Assembly: GCA_947501265.1 (NCBI GenBank)
Contig: CANMVY010000004.1
Coordinates: forward strand, 124,001 to 188,000
Length of the DNA: 64,000 nt
DNA from: Bacteroidota bacterium
GTDB taxonomy: Bacteria > Bacteroidota > Bacteroidia > UBA7662 > CANHCV01
Reading direction: 5' to 3'
Below, in pieces: positions 44,173-54,047 of this stretch. Each line of letters begins with the position of its first letter. The stretch's first letter is position 1. The notes beneath the pieces are model-generated. The model was not told the DNA's origin, did not search any database, and worked only from the letters and a program-made list of their open reading frames with translations. The translations under genes were made by a program, and so were the position numbers.

Positions 44173-45699
44173 TTAAATGTCGAATTTAATTCCTTGTGCC
44201 AAAGGAAGTTGAGTAGAATAATTGATGGTGTTGGTTTGACGGCGCATGTACACTTTCCAAGCATCGGAACCCGATTCGCGGCCGCCACCGGTTTCTTTTT
44301 CACCACCGAAAGCTCCTCCAATTTCAGCACCAGAAGTACCGATGTTCACGTTCGCGATTCCGCAGTCGGAACCGGCCGCGCTCAAGAACAACTCCGCTTC
44401 GCGCATGTTGGTGGTCATGATGGCCGACGACAAACCTTGAGCCACTCCGTTTTGCATGGCGATGGCCTCTTCGATGGTTGAATATTTCATCACGTACAAA
44501 ATGGGTGCAAACGTTTCTTCCTGAACCATTTTGTAATGATTTTGAGCTTCTACAATGGCAGGCTTCACGTAGCATCCGCTTTCGTAACCTTCGCCTTGCA
44601 ATACGCCGCCTTCGACCAAAACTTTACCGCCTTCGGCAACTACGGCTTCCAATGCTTTGGAATACATGGCCACAGCACCTTGGTCGATCAACGGACCTAC
44701 GTGGTTGGCTTGATCCAACGGATTTCCAATTTTCAATTGTCCGTAAGCTTTGGTCAAACGATTTACCATCTCATCGTACCTGCTTTCATGAATGATCAAT
44801 CGACGGGTGGTGGTGCAACGCTGTCCGGCTGTACCTACCGCTCCGAAAACAGCACCGATGATGGTCATGTCTACATCGGCGTTGGGAGTTACGATGATGG
44901 CGTTGTTTCCGCCCAATTCCAACAAAGCACGGCCCAAACGTTCGGCCACTTTTTGGTTCACGGCTTTTCCCATTCGGGTTGATCCTGTGGCCGAAACCAA
45001 AGGAACGCGGCGGTCGGACGACATCCACTCCCCTACTTCGTAATTCCCTTGAATGAGGACAGAAATTCCTTCAGGAAGTTGATTTTCGTTCAAGACTTCA
45101 GCAATAATATTTTGGCAAGCAATTCCGCACAATGGAGCCTTTTCGGAAGGTTTCCACACGCAAACGTCGCCACAAATCCAGGCCAAAGCGGTATTCCAAG
45201 CCCATACGGCTACGGGGAAATTGAAAGCAGAAATGATTCCCACAATTCCGAGCGGATGGTACTGCTCGTACATGCGGTGAAGCGCTCGCTCGGAGTGCAT
45301 GGTTAATCCGTACAACTGACGGGAAAGTCCAACGGCGAAATCGCAAATGTCGATCATTTCCTGAACCTCGCCCAAACCTTCTTGAAGGGATTTTCCCATT
45401 TCATAGCTCACCAAAGTTCCAAGGGCATTTTTCTTTTCACGAAGTTTATCTCCGAACTGACGAACGATTTCACCGCGCTTTGGAGCGGGCATCATTCTCC
45501 ACGATTCAAAAGCTTTTTGAGCCGAAACGATGGCCGCTTCGTACTCTTCTTTGGTGGTGTTAGCCACTGTGCCGATCAACTTCCCATCAACGGGAGAAAA
45601 ACTTTCAATTTTTCCCGTACCCGGCATCCATTGAGAACCGGTAGAAGTAGCAGGATTGTGCGATTGAATGCCTAATTCGGCCAAAACGTGTTGTATCAT
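44173..45699 (-). CDS. Aldehyde dehydrogenase family protein (ALDH7/aminoadipate semialdehyde dehydrogenase-like)
   Basis: ELGGNNAIIV, GTAGQRCTTTRRLI, FNFPVAVWAWNTALAWICGD. Confidence 0.92.
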   Translation of the reverse strand: MIQHVLAELGIQSHNPATSTGSQWMPGTGKIESFSPVDGKLIGTVANTTKEEYEAAIVSAQKAFESWRMMPAPKRGEIVRQFGDKLREKKNALGTLVSYEMGKSLQEGLGEVQEMIDICDFAVGLSRQLYGLTMHSERALHRMYEQYHPLGIVGIISAFNFPVAVWAWNTALAWICGDVCVWKPSEKAPLCGIACQNIIAEVLNENQLPEGISVLIQGNYEVGEWMSSDRRVPLVSATGSTRMGKAVNQKVAERLGRALLELGGNNAIIVTPNADVDMTIIGAVFGAVGTAGQRCTTTRRLIIHESRYDEMVNRLTKAYGQLKIGNPLDQANHVGPLIDQGAVAMYSKALEAVVAEGGKVLVEGGVLQGEGYESGCYVKPAIVEAQNHYKMVQEETFAPILYVMKYSTIEEAIAMQNGVAQGLSSAIMTTNMREAELFLSAAGSDCGIANVNIGTSGAEIGGAFGGEKETGGGRESGSDAWKVYMRRQTNTINYSTQLPLAQGIKFDI

Positions 45700-45710
45700 A
45701 ATGTTTATTT

Positions 45711-45842
45711 TTATCGAATGAAAAAATGGTAAATGGCGTAGCCCAACACCAAAACAAGGGCAATTTTCAACAAACTTTTGAAGAATTTCCAGATGAGGAA
45801 CAGGACTAAAATTCCTCCGAGGATAACGGTAAGGTGCTCCAC
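45711..45842 (-). CDS. Small single-TM membrane protein (43 aa, GTG start) directly downstream of metF
   Basis: Manual translation: V/M-EHLTVILGGILVLFLIWKFFKSLLKIALVLVLGYAIYHFFIR*; below ORF-track cutoff; 3 nt after metF stop. Confidence 0.6.
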   Translation of the reverse strand: MEHLTVILGGILVLFLIWKFFKSLLKIALVLVLGYAIYHFFIR

Positions 45843-45845
45843 GGG

Positions 45846-46802
45846 TTAGAAGATGTGTTTGCAGATGGCCGCAGTGGCTTTGGCTTTACTCATGGTATAA
45901 AAGTGAAGAATCGGAACACCGGCTGCTTTCAATTCTTTGCACTGTTGAATGGCCCACTCTACTCCAACTTCCATCACCGCGGCATTGTTGTTGCAATTTT
46001 CAACGGCTTCGGCCAAATCCTCGGGAATATCGATATGGAAGGATTTGGGCAACAAGGAAAGCTGAGATTTGGTGGTGAGCGGCTTCAATCCAGGAATAAT
46101 GGGAACGTTAATGCCCATGGCACGAACCTTATCAACGAAATCGAAAAACTTGGCATTGTTGAAGAACATTTGAGTTACGATGTATTCGGCTCCCAAATCC
46201 ACTTTCTTTTTCAAAAACTCCAAATCTTTTTTCAAATTGGGAGCCTCATGGTGCTTTTCAGGATATCCGGCAACACCCACGCAGAAGTTGGATTTAGCGG
46301 TATTCTCTAAATCTTCGTCCATGTATTTTCCTTGATTCATGTCGAGCATCTGCTCAATCAGCTCCAAGGTATTCTGGTTTCCGTCGGGTTCGGGTGTAAA
46401 TCGGGGTTCCGATTTCATGTTATCACCCCTCAAGGCCAATACATTATCGATGCCTAAAAAACTAAGCTCGATCAACGCATTTTCGGTTTCTTCTTTGGAA
46501 AATCCGCCGCAGATGATGTGCGGCACCGTATCCACTTTATACTTGCTGGTAATGGCCGCACAAATGGCTACCGTTCCCGGACGTTTGCGGGTAATCACTT
46601 TATCGAATCCGCCGCCCGATCTTTTTCTCAAAACGTAATCTTCGCGGTGGTAGGTCACGTCGATAAAACTGGGTGAAAAATCCAACAAAGGTTCAATTCC
46701 ATGGTAGATTCCGTCGATTCCTTGGCCTTTTTCGGGCGGAAGAATTTCGAAAGAAAACAAGGTTTTCCCGTTCGATTTTTCAATATGTTCGGTAATTTTC
46801 AT
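45846..46802 (-). CDS. metF: Methylenetetrahydrofolate reductase
   Basis: MKITEHIEKSNGKTLFSFEILPPEKG; NVLALRGDN; PGLKPL. Confidence 0.95.
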   Translation of the reverse strand: MKITEHIEKSNGKTLFSFEILPPEKGQGIDGIYHGIEPLLDFSPSFIDVTYHREDYVLRKRSGGGFDKVITRKRPGTVAICAAITSKYKVDTVPHIICGGFSKEETENALIELSFLGIDNVLALRGDNMKSEPRFTPEPDGNQNTLELIEQMLDMNQGKYMDEDLENTAKSNFCVGVAGYPEKHHEAPNLKKDLEFLKKKVDLGAEYIVTQMFFNNAKFFDFVDKVRAMGINVPIIPGLKPLTTKSQLSLLPKSFHIDIPEDLAEAVENCNNNAAVMEVGVEWAIQQCKELKAAGVPILHFYTMSKAKATAAICKHIF

Positions 46803-46818
46803 AGAGCTAAACTAACAC

Positions 46819-48048
46819 TTAAAGAAGTTGATCCAATGCGATTTCAAATCCGGTAGCCGAAAGATTGGTTTTGGATGAATTTTTCTGATGCATTTCACCG
46901 AGCGCTTTCTCCATGATGGCTGTAACGTCACCAAAAATAGCTTCGTCGGTCAATTCTGCAGAACCGCTCATGAGGTAAGCAAATGTTCGTGCCATGCCGC
47001 AATTCGCCACAAAATCGGGAATCACGCTGATGCGAGCGTCGGCACTCTGAGCGATGGGGCCAAAGAATATTTCAGCATCGGCAAAAGGCACATTGGCCCC
47101 GCAAGAAACCGTCTTCAATCCCGCTGCGATGAGGCGGCCGATTTGGTCTTGAGTAACCAAACGAGAAGCGGCGGCTGGAACGAAAATGTCGGCAGAAACG
47201 TCCCATACCCTCTTCTGCATTTCTTCCGAAGAAATCATGTTCGGTGCATTCAAGGCATTTCCATTTCGGGAAATAAACATCTCCGCAACCTCGTTCAAAC
47301 CGTATCCCTGTCCGTCGTGAATCAATCCTCCATTGCGGTCGATCACCGCTTTCATGCCGGCTCCATTTTGAGCTAAGAAAAACGCAGCGGCAGCCGCAAC
47401 ATTTCCCCAACCTTGCATGATGAAGGTCTTTCCCTCCAAGGTTTCACCCTGATTTTTATTGAAGATGCGAATGGATTCACTCACACCCCAACCGGTAATC
47501 ATGTCGGCAACCGTGTATCCTTTTTCCAAAGATGGAACGTAGTTGCCGTTCTTAACCACTTTGGAAACTCCAATTTGAAGGGCAGAAATCCGCTTTTGCT
47601 TGTCAGAATCGTCGGTTTTGTAATGGCCGTTCACCACGCCTTCTTGCGGATGCAACAAGCCGTATTGAGAGGTAATGGGAATTACTTCGTGAATTTCATC
47701 GATGTTTAAATCGCCTCCGGTGCCGTAGTAATTTTTCAATAGCGGCATCACGGCTTTGTACCAACGGTGAAGAACTCCTGCTTTTCGAGGATCGGCTGGA
47801 TTGAAGTTGATGCCCGATTTGGCACCACCGATCGCGGGACCACAAACCGAAAACTTCACTTCCATGGTTTTGGCTAACGATTCCACTTCCCGCTGATCCA
47901 ATCCCACCCGCATGCGCGTACCGCCACCGGCAGCACCACCCCGAAGGGAATTGATCACCACCCATCCTTGGGCTTCGGTTTCAGAATCGTTCCATTCGAA
48001 AATGATTTCAGGCTTTTTGGCCTCGAATTGCTTCAACTTATCCAACAT
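46819..48048 (-). CDS. Glu/Leu/Phe/Val dehydrogenase
   Basis: GGAAGGGTRMR, KSGINFNP, QGWGNVA; start trimmed to MLDKLKQF. Confidence 0.92.
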   Translation of the reverse strand: MLDKLKQFEAKKPEIIFEWNDSETEAQGWVVINSLRGGAAGGGTRMRVGLDQREVESLAKTMEVKFSVCGPAIGGAKSGINFNPADPRKAGVLHRWYKAVMPLLKNYYGTGGDLNIDEIHEVIPITSQYGLLHPQEGVVNGHYKTDDSDKQKRISALQIGVSKVVKNGNYVPSLEKGYTVADMITGWGVSESIRIFNKNQGETLEGKTFIMQGWGNVAAAAAFFLAQNGAGMKAVIDRNGGLIHDGQGYGLNEVAEMFISRNGNALNAPNMISSEEMQKRVWDVSADIFVPAAASRLVTQDQIGRLIAAGLKTVSCGANVPFADAEIFFGPIAQSADARISVIPDFVANCGMARTFAYLMSGSAELTDEAIFGDVTAIMEKALGEMHQKNSSKTNLSATGFEIALDQLL

Positions 48049-48119
48049 CGAAAAAAATTTTCGCAAAGGTACGGATAAATCAAGCGTTTTACCTGACTTT
48101 TTACCGGGAAATGGGTCGC

Positions 48120-49709
48120 TTAAAAATCGGAAATAAAGTGGAATTTAGCGTTAGGAAAATCTTCCTGGGCCATCTGAATCGCATAAGCACTATCGGCCAA
48201 AAACACCGGACGCTGGTGCTTATCCAAGGCGAAAGAACGAAGTTTTTTCCGACGAAAATCCTCCAATTCTTTGGGATCTTCCAATTCCACCCAGCACGCT
48301 TTATAAATGTTGATGGGCTCCCATTTACACTTGGCGCCGTATTCGTGTTCCAAGCGGTGTTGAATGACTTCAAATTGAAGAGGACCCACGGTACCGATGA
48401 TTTTGCGATTGGTCATTTGATGCACGAACAACTGGGCCACGCCCTCGTCCATCAATTGGTCAATTCCCTTGGCCAGTTGTTTTTGTTTGAGCGGATCGGC
48501 ATTCTCGATGTATCGGAAATTCTCGGGCGAGAACGAAGGAATGCCCATGATGTTCATTTTTTCCCCTTCGGTGAGGGTATCCCCAATTCGGAAGTTTCCG
48601 GTATCGTGCAAACCCACAATATCGCCGGGATAAGCTTCGTCCACCGTGGACTTTTTAGAGGCCATGAATGCAGTTACCGACGAGAATTTCATCATGCGCT
48701 CTTGGCGCACGTGGAGGTAATTTTGGTTGCGGTGGAAGGTGCCCGAAACAATTTTCACGAAGGCAATGCGATCGCGGTGTTTCGGGTCGATGTTGGCGTG
48801 GATTTTAAAAACGAATCCGGTAAATTTATTTTCCGTTGGTTCCACCACCCGCAAATCGGTTTTTGCTGGCAAGGGCATGGGGGCAATTTCAATGAACGTT
48901 TCCAGCAATTCCTTCACCCCAAAGTTGTTCACGGCAGAACCAAAGAAAACCGGACATACTTTCTGGGTGAGGTAATCTTCCCGCTTAAACTGCGGATAAA
49001 CGGCAGAAACCATTTCCAAATCTTCCCGCAAGGAATCGGCAAAATCCGCCCCTACTTGCCGATCCAATTCCGGATCTTCCAAGTTTTGAATGGACGCCCA
49101 TTCCTCCGAAACGGTGGTGGACGATGGGCGGAATAATTTCAAATCTTTTTTGTAGATGGAGTACACCCCTTTGAAGTGGGGTCCCATCCCGATGGGCCAA
49201 GAAAGCGGGGTAACTTTCAATTTCAACCGCTGCTCTACTTCATCCAAAAGGTCAATGGCATCCTTCCCAAATCGATCTAATTTATTGATAAACACGATGA
49301 TGGGAATGGAACGCATGGTGCACACTTCCACCAATCGAACGGTTTGTTCCTCCACCCCTTTCGCCACGTCGATGACCACGATCACCGAATCTACGGCCGT
49401 AAGGGTACGGTAGGTATCTTCGGCAAAATCTTTGTGGCCGGGGGTATCGAGGATGTTGACTTTGCAGCCCTGGTATTCAAAACCCATTACGGAGGTTGCC
49501 ACCGAAATTCCACGCTGCTTTTCAATTTCCATGAAATCGGAGGTGGTCGATTTTTTGATCTTGTTTGATTTTACAGCTCCTGCTTCCTGAATCGCCCCCC
49601 CAAATAGAAGTAATTTTTCGGTGAGGGTGGTTTTACCGGCATCGGGGTGGGAAATGATTCCAAAAGTTCTTCTACGGAAAATTTCAGACTGAAAATCGGG
49701 TGCGCTCAT
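48120..49709 (-). CDS. prfC: Peptide chain release factor 3
   Basis: RRRTFGIISHPDAGKTTLTEKLLLFGGAIQEAGAV; DTPGHKDF; start trimmed to MSAPDFQSEIF. Confidence 0.96.
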   Translation of the reverse strand: MSAPDFQSEIFRRRTFGIISHPDAGKTTLTEKLLLFGGAIQEAGAVKSNKIKKSTTSDFMEIEKQRGISVATSVMGFEYQGCKVNILDTPGHKDFAEDTYRTLTAVDSVIVVIDVAKGVEEQTVRLVEVCTMRSIPIIVFINKLDRFGKDAIDLLDEVEQRLKLKVTPLSWPIGMGPHFKGVYSIYKKDLKLFRPSSTTVSEEWASIQNLEDPELDRQVGADFADSLREDLEMVSAVYPQFKREDYLTQKVCPVFFGSAVNNFGVKELLETFIEIAPMPLPAKTDLRVVEPTENKFTGFVFKIHANIDPKHRDRIAFVKIVSGTFHRNQNYLHVRQERMMKFSSVTAFMASKKSTVDEAYPGDIVGLHDTGNFRIGDTLTEGEKMNIMGIPSFSPENFRYIENADPLKQKQLAKGIDQLMDEGVAQLFVHQMTNRKIIGTVGPLQFEVIQHRLEHEYGAKCKWEPINIYKACWVELEDPKELEDFRRKKLRSFALDKHQRPVFLADSAYAIQMAQEDFPNAKFHFISDF

Positions 49710-49786
49710 ACGCTGCAAAGGTACCAAATTTTAAAAAAACTTTTTGTGCCGAAAGATGTCGCACTTTTTCATTTTCTTTGTCAAGC

Positions 49787-51010
49787 ATGATTCGACTATT
49801 ACACACCGCCGATTGGCATTTGGGAAAACGATTGAAACAGCAATCGTTATTGGAGGAACAGCAGTTGTTTTTGGACTGGCTGATTTCCTGTTGCTTGGAA
49901 AAAGAAATCGACTACCTCTTGATGGCCGGCGATTTATTCGACGTGGCCAATCCGCCCCAAGACGCCGAGCAGATGTATTACTCGTTTTTAGCGCGATTGG
50001 GAAAAGAGACGAACACGAAAATCATCATTACCGGTGGAAATCACGATTCCATTGGGGCGGTGAACGGAATTCGTCCTTTGGCGGCCGCCTGGAACGTGGT
50101 TTTGGTAGGCGAACCTATTCCCGAGGATCCGTCCCAGGAATGTTTTCCGCTCACAAATCGAGAGGGCAACCTGGAAGCCGTTGTGGCCGCCACTCCGTTT
50201 TTGCGCGAGAAAGATTTCCGATTGCCCGAAGAGTTTGAAGGCGATATCGAGCAACGAATTTCCGAGGCCCATCGCATTCACTACCATCGATTGGCCGATC
50301 ATTGCATCCAGCATTTCCCCTCCGTTTGCCACGTGGCGATGGGCCATTTGTTCGCCGATAAATCCATTTCCAGCGATTCCGAACGTCAGGTAGGAACCAT
50401 GCACGGACTTCCGCTGAACATCTTTCCTGATTCTTTTGCTTACGTTGCCTTGGGGCACATTCACAAGCCTCAATCGCCTCAAGAAAACCGAATGATTTAT
50501 GCCGGCAGTCCGAACATGCTTTCGTTTTCCGAAACCGAATATGCGAAGCGGGTGGTCGTGGTTGAGGTATCTGCTTCGGAGGTTTCCCAGATCGAATCTG
50601 TTCCCATTCCGGTTTTTCGGAAGTTGTACGATTGGACGGGCACCTTTGAAGAAATCCAAACAAAAATTGATCAATTCGAACCACCTCAAGGGCTCACTCC
50701 TTGGATCAAAATCAATGTTCGAGAAGAGAAAATTCAGGGAAATGAATATGCGAATTTGTTGGAAATGATTCAAAAAGCGCAACAAGATTGGAATGGAAAA
50801 GCGTATGTTTTGGATCATTCTCTTCAGTTTACTGGGAGTTCGAACGCAGGTGCACCCACAGTAAGTTCGGTTTCGGCTGATTCCATTTCTCCATCCACCA
50901 TTTTTGCGGAAACACTTCGGCAAGAAGACTATGAACATTGGGAAACTTTGAATCAACTGTTTCAAGGATTGGTGGATGAATTGCAACAATCGGAAGGAGG
51001 CGAGGCATGA
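49787..51010 (+). CDS. sbcD: Exonuclease SbcCD subunit D
   Basis: MIRLLHTADWHLGKRL, MAGDLFD, GNHDS, YVALGHIHKPQ. Confidence 0.95.
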   Translation: MIRLLHTADWHLGKRLKQQSLLEEQQLFLDWLISCCLEKEIDYLLMAGDLFDVANPPQDAEQMYYSFLARLGKETNTKIIITGGNHDSIGAVNGIRPLAAAWNVVLVGEPIPEDPSQECFPLTNREGNLEAVVAATPFLREKDFRLPEEFEGDIEQRISEAHRIHYHRLADHCIQHFPSVCHVAMGHLFADKSISSDSERQVGTMHGLPLNIFPDSFAYVALGHIHKPQSPQENRMIYAGSPNMLSFSETEYAKRVVVVEVSASEVSQIESVPIPVFRKLYDWTGTFEEIQTKIDQFEPPQGLTPWIKINVREEKIQGNEYANLLEMIQKAQQDWNGKAYVLDHSLQFTGSSNAGAPTVSSVSADSISPSTIFAETLRQEDYEHWETLNQLFQGLVDELQQSEGGEA

Positions 51011-54000
51011 AAATCATTTCACTAAAACTAAAAAACATTCAATCCATTGCCGAAGAGACCGAGATAAAATTCAACCAAGCTCCCTTTTCGGAAGAAAGCA
51101 TTTTCTTGATTTGCGGACCAACGGGATCAGGAAAATCGACCCTTTTGGATGCGATTAATTTGGCCTTGTTCAAAGAAACTCCGAGAACCGGAGGAAAGAT
51201 TTCAGCCCCAGGCATTAACGAACAGGGAATGGTGATTACGCGAGGAGCCATTTCAGCCCTGGCAGAAGTCATCTACGAAATGGACTCAAATCATCGATTC
51301 AAATCTACTTTTTCTGCCGAACGAACGCCACGATCTCAGGGATTTAATCCGAATCATCTCAAAATGACCTTGATGAAATGGAGCGGTGGAAATTGGGAAT
51401 TGGTTACCGAAAAGGAAAAAGAAGTTATCGCTGAAAACACCGCCAACATCGGCTTGGATGCCAGCCAATTTCGAATGGCGGTGATGTTGGCCCAAGGCGA
51501 TTTCGCAAAATTGTTGAAAGCGGCTGCATCGGAACGAGCTTATCTGCTCGAGAAAATCACAGGAAAATCCTTGTTTAGAAAAATTGGTCGCAAAATTTTT
51601 GAACGATTTTCCTCCAAAAAACAAGAAATTACCCTGGCAGAAGCTGCCATGGGAGGAATTGAAATTCTTTCCGAAGAAGAACGAAACCAATTAACTGAAT
51701 CCTTGAACATTAAAGTTCAAGAAGTTCAACAACGCAACCAAGAAATTCAACAACGAAAAAATGCCCTTCAATGGTGGTTGAACCAAACTGAAATTGACCG
51801 AAAAACGGAACGGAAAATCCAATTACAGGAACAAAAAAATCAAATTCATGCTCAATTCAGCACGGTTGAAAACGATTTCCAAAAGCATGAATTGGCCCAA
51901 ATCCATGTTCCTCAACTTCAACAACGGAAGTCCTTCCAAGAAAAAATGCTGTTCATTCAAAATCAAATCATCGTTTTAAATCAACAGAAATCCGAGAATA
52001 CCAGTCAACTGAATCAGTTAAAATCAACCATCAACGGACAAAAAAACGATTTTTTATGCCAAGAGAATTGGTGGGAGGAGCTCCAAGAGAAAGGACAACA
52101 GGCCAAAGTAGAAAAGGAAAAAATTACCTTGGAAACGGTTCAGAAAAAATCAGCCCAAGAACAGGTTAACACGCTACTGAACCGTTGGAATTGGTCTCAT
52201 GAAACGCCAAAAACGACTTGGCAGACTTGGAAACAGGAAACCGAACAGATTTTTGACCAACAACGAATTCAACGAGATGAGATTGAACAGGAGGTAGAAA
52301 ACATCCAACAGAAAATTCAACAAGCGGAACGTTGGAAGGAAAACGAAAATTATCTTCAAGAGAAATCCAAGGCCTTGGAAGTCCAAAAACAAGATTTGAA
52401 CTCTTGGACACAGAAAGAAAAGGAAATCCTCCTGAAAATCGAGCCCCTCAACCTTCAACATTCCGAGTTAAATCGAGTTTGTTCGGCCTTGGAATTGGAA
52501 GTGGACGGACTCCAAAAATTAGCGGATGCGTCTCAGATACGAGCCACCTTGGAAAAGGGTCTGCCCTGCGTCGTTTGCGGATCGACCGAACATCCTTTTG
52601 CTCACCTCGCTTTTGATGACACCTTAAAAATTAAGAAAAAAGAGCTCGATGAGATCCGCGATAAAATCCAGAAATCATCGGATGACCTTCGTTTGTTGGA
52701 TCAACAAAAAATAGAGTTTCAAGAAAAAAAGGCGACATCTTCGGCGTTGATCGCCACGTTCCAATCTCAATTTTCGGAAATTGAAACAAGTTTGGCAGAT
52801 CTGCGCTCTTCCGACTTTAATTCGGCCGAAGAAGCCTTGTTTGCACACCGATCTCGATGGGCCGAATTGCAAGATGCCCGCAACCGAGCCGAACAGTGGA
52901 AACAACTGGAGCGGGCTGAACCGTATTTTCTTCAAATTGAAAATCTGCAACAATCCATCAAATTGGGTTCTGATCGCTATTTCCAACATTATCCGGAACG
53001 TTTTTTAGAACAAGTCGACCCTTGGCTCGCCTTTGCTAACGAAAAGTTAGGAAGTTTGAGAAATGGCGAACAGCAACTTTCGGGAATGGAAGCCGACAAA
53101 AGTCGCCTTCAACAAGAACTGAAGAATTGCGAAGAACAATTGATTTCTGCCATTCAATCGACACCCTTCCAAAACCTAACCGAGTTGGAAAAGGCTTTAG
53201 CACCCGAAGAAATGGTTCGTCATTGGAGGGAGTGGAAATCGCAAATCGAGCAACTCCAAGGCCTGCTTCAAGAACTGGAGGTTGAAATCAACCAACGAAA
53301 ACAGCAGCAGGCCGCTCAACCGATTCCAACCCAATCAGAACAGGAGATAAAATCTGAACTTCAAGGGTTGGAGGAACAACAACAGCAGGCGCTCATTGCT
53401 CAAGGAACGTTGGAAGAAAAAATTAGCCAAGACCTTCACAACCGAAATCAAACCGGAGCCATGTTGGAACAAATCCAAGCCATGAAAACCGAATTTCAGC
53501 ATTGGAATGTCCTTCAAACCGCTTTCGGCGATGCCACCGGCGATCGTTTCTCCAAAATTGCGCAACAATATACCCTCGATTTATTGATCCAAATTGCCAA
53601 TAAAAAGTTGAGCGAATTCAAAGCGAGATACATCCTTCAGCAGGAAAAACATCCGAAAGGAGACAGCCACTTGGTGGTGGTCGACCAATATTTGGGCAAT
53701 CAAATTCGAAGTGTTGACACCCTTTCTGGAGGGGAAATGTTCCTCACTTCGTTGGCACTGGCCATGGCATTGAGCGAATTTGCATCTCAAAATGCCCAAT
53801 TGAATACCCTCTTCATCGATGAAGGATTTGGAACTTTGGATCCCGATTCTTTGAATGCGGCCATGGAAGCCATCGACACCATTCGACATCAATCGAAAAA
53901 AATGATTGGTCTCATTTCCCACGTTCAGGAATTGCGAGAACGCATCCATTGCCAGATTGAAGTTAAACCCAAAGGGAACGGACAATCTGCCATAGAAATT

Positions 54001-54018
54001 CGCACTCAAAGCACGTAA
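51007..54018 (+). CDS. sbcC: Exonuclease SbcCD subunit C (AAA/SMC-like ATPase)
   Basis: GPTGSGKSTLLDAI Walker A, LPCVVCG zinc hook, TLSGGEMFLTSLALAMALS signature, LFIDEGFGTLD. Confidence 0.96.
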   Translation: MKIISLKLKNIQSIAEETEIKFNQAPFSEESIFLICGPTGSGKSTLLDAINLALFKETPRTGGKISAPGINEQGMVITRGAISALAEVIYEMDSNHRFKSTFSAERTPRSQGFNPNHLKMTLMKWSGGNWELVTEKEKEVIAENTANIGLDASQFRMAVMLAQGDFAKLLKAAASERAYLLEKITGKSLFRKIGRKIFERFSSKKQEITLAEAAMGGIEILSEEERNQLTESLNIKVQEVQQRNQEIQQRKNALQWWLNQTEIDRKTERKIQLQEQKNQIHAQFSTVENDFQKHELAQIHVPQLQQRKSFQEKMLFIQNQIIVLNQQKSENTSQLNQLKSTINGQKNDFLCQENWWEELQEKGQQAKVEKEKITLETVQKKSAQEQVNTLLNRWNWSHETPKTTWQTWKQETEQIFDQQRIQRDEIEQEVENIQQKIQQAERWKENENYLQEKSKALEVQKQDLNSWTQKEKEILLKIEPLNLQHSELNRVCSALELEVDGLQKLADASQIRATLEKGLPCVVCGSTEHPFAHLAFDDTLKIKKKELDEIRDKIQKSSDDLRLLDQQKIEFQEKKATSSALIATFQSQFSEIETSLADLRSSDFNSAEEALFAHRSRWAELQDARNRAEQWKQLERAEPYFLQIENLQQSIKLGSDRYFQHYPERFLEQVDPWLAFANEKLGSLRNGEQQLSGMEADKSRLQQELKNCEEQLISAIQSTPFQNLTELEKALAPEEMVRHWREWKSQIEQLQGLLQELEVEINQRKQQQAAQPIPTQSEQEIKSELQGLEEQQQQALIAQGTLEEKISQDLHNRNQTGAMLEQIQAMKTEFQHWNVLQTAFGDATGDRFSKIAQQYTLDLLIQIANKKLSEFKARYILQQEKHPKGDSHLVVVDQYLGNQIRSVDTLSGGEMFLTSLALAMALSEFASQNAQLNTLFIDEGFGTLDPDSLNAAMEAIDTIRHQSKKMIGLISHVQELRERIHCQIEVKPKGNGQSAIEIRTQST

Positions 54019-54047
54019 TTGAGGCATTTTTCGTTACTTTTGTTGAG

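Noticed and set aside
48111-49136. 341-aa antisense ORF over prfC
   Set aside because: Shadow of conserved prfC; no recognisable protein motifs
49988-50989. 333-aa antisense ORF over sbcD
   Set aside because: Shadow of conserved sbcD; no recognisable motifs
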